Assembly (NCBI GenBank): GCA_038145175.1
Contig: JAYQPE010000003.1
Coordinates: 1-64,000, forward strand
Origin: ATZT02 sp038145175
GTDB lineage: Bacteria; Actinomycetota; Actinomycetes; S36-B12; UBA5976
DNA length: 64,000 bases
Direction of reading: 5' to 3'
The notes below the pieces were generated by a model. The model was not told where the DNA came from. It did not search any database and worked only from the letters and a program-made list of their open reading frames with translations. Made by a program: the position numbers and the translations under genes. Positions 63,522-64,000 of the stretch are shown one piece after another; position 1 is the first letter of the stretch, and each line of letters begins with the position of its first letter.

Positions 63522-64000
63522 GTGTATCGCGAGGTTTCTAACCGCATCGATTTGCCTGCCATGGAGAGAGAAGTCATTGATTTCTGGCAAAAAAATGATG
63601 TTTTCCATAAATCACTAAATCAACGAGATGAAAATAAACGTTGGGTTTTCTATGAAGGACCTCCAACAGCAAACGGCATGCCCGGAGCACATCACGTTGA
63701 AGCAAGAGTTTTTAAAGATGTATTTCCAAGATTTAAAGCAATGCAAGGTTATTACGTTCCCCGACAAGCAGGTTGGGATTGCCACGGATTACCAGTTGAA
63801 TTAGCGGTTGAAAAAGAATTAGGTTTTAGTGGAAAAAATGATATTGAAAAATATGGTGTTGCAGAATTTAACGCAAAGTGTAAGGAATCTGTTTTAAGAA
63901 ATGTAAACGAATTCGCCCTTATGACTTCTCGAATGGGTTACTGGGTTGATTTTGATAAAGCATATTGGACAATGTCTAGTTCATACATTGAATCTGTTTG
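63522..64000 (+). CDS. ileS: Isoleucyl-tRNA synthetase, N-terminal part (runs off right edge)
   Basis: Only the first 159 codons are inside the window: a GTG start at 63522 giving VYREVSNRIDLPAMEREVID, then FYEGPPTANGMPGAHHVEAR. The HIGH motif appears as GAHH, and RQAGWDCHGLPVE, VEKELGFSGKNDIEKYG follow. This is the longer eukaryote-like IleS type common in Actinobacteria, often linked to mupirocin resistance. It is encoded opposite to lspA; the 70-bp spacer holds AGGA ten bases before the GTG but no T-box leader. Confidence 0.95.
   Translation, partial: MYREVSNRIDLPAMEREVIDFWQKNDVFHKSLNQRDENKRWVFYEGPPTANGMPGAHHVEARVFKDVFPRFKAMQGYYVPRQAGWDCHGLPVELAVEKELGFSGKNDIEKYGVAEFNAKCKESVLRNVNEFALMTSRMGYWVDFDKAYWTMSSSYIESV

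Overview
The window comes from a low-GC, gene-dense actinobacterium. The partial 16S rRNA gene at the left edge, the presence of mihF, a helicase-less PriA, the HGxxPAAW small protein, and the gene order (argC-argJ-argB-argD-argR-argG-argH-tyrS-rrn; pheS-pheT; infC-rpmI-rplT; pyrR-pyrB-pyrC-carA-carB-pyrK-pyrD-pyrF-mihF-gmk-rpoZ-coaBC-metK-priA-def-fmt-rpe-rib; hisD...hisF / hisI-trpE-trpC-trpB-trpA-lgt) are typical of class Actinomycetia. The DNA is strongly AT-rich (roughly one third GC by eye). Together with 1-bp and 4-bp gene overlaps and very short spacers, this suggests a streamlined aquatic lineage such as Nanopelagicales (acI) or a relative; that placement is inference.

Layout. 1-522: 5' part of 16S rRNA (minus), with its leader and antitermination box up to 884. 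885-9505: arginine biosynthesis plus tyrS, from a promoter/operator just upstream of argC. 9510-15252: pheST, a SpoU-type methyltransferase, rplT, rpmI and infC. 15235-28240: SseB-like protein, hisG, hisE, riboflavin genes, rpe, fmt, def, priA, metK, coaBC, rpoZ, gmk and mihF. 28289-38054: complete de novo UMP operon, led by pyrR with a PyrR-binding RNA element. 38065-45476: pyk and glutamate synthase. 45556-52898: VIT-family membrane protein, lgt, a DsbA-like protein, trpABC, a small membrane protein, trpE and hisI. 52964-53593: one plus-strand DinB-like gene. 53583-57672: hisD-hisB-hisH-hisA-hisF. 57724-58401: plus-strand LON-domain protein. 58398-63451: dnaE, rluD and lspA. 63522-end: start of ileS (plus). 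All protein genes from 885 to 52898 lie on the minus strand.

Together the genes make arginine, tryptophan, histidine, pyrimidines, riboflavin and glutamate, and carry parts of translation, lipoprotein processing and replication. I see no mobile element, CRISPR array, prophage, toxin-antitoxin or defence system, and no tRNA gene. The points most worth a second look are: a RibBA whose DHBP-synthase half has lost key acidic residues while the GTP cyclohydrolase half is intact; an infC gene that probably starts with AUC; a recurrent -10 box placed six bases before the start codon (leaderless mRNAs) at argC, rpe, hisD, the LON gene, dnaE and the DinB-like gene; absence of hisC from the his cluster; and an ileS turned away from lspA with no room for a T-box leader.
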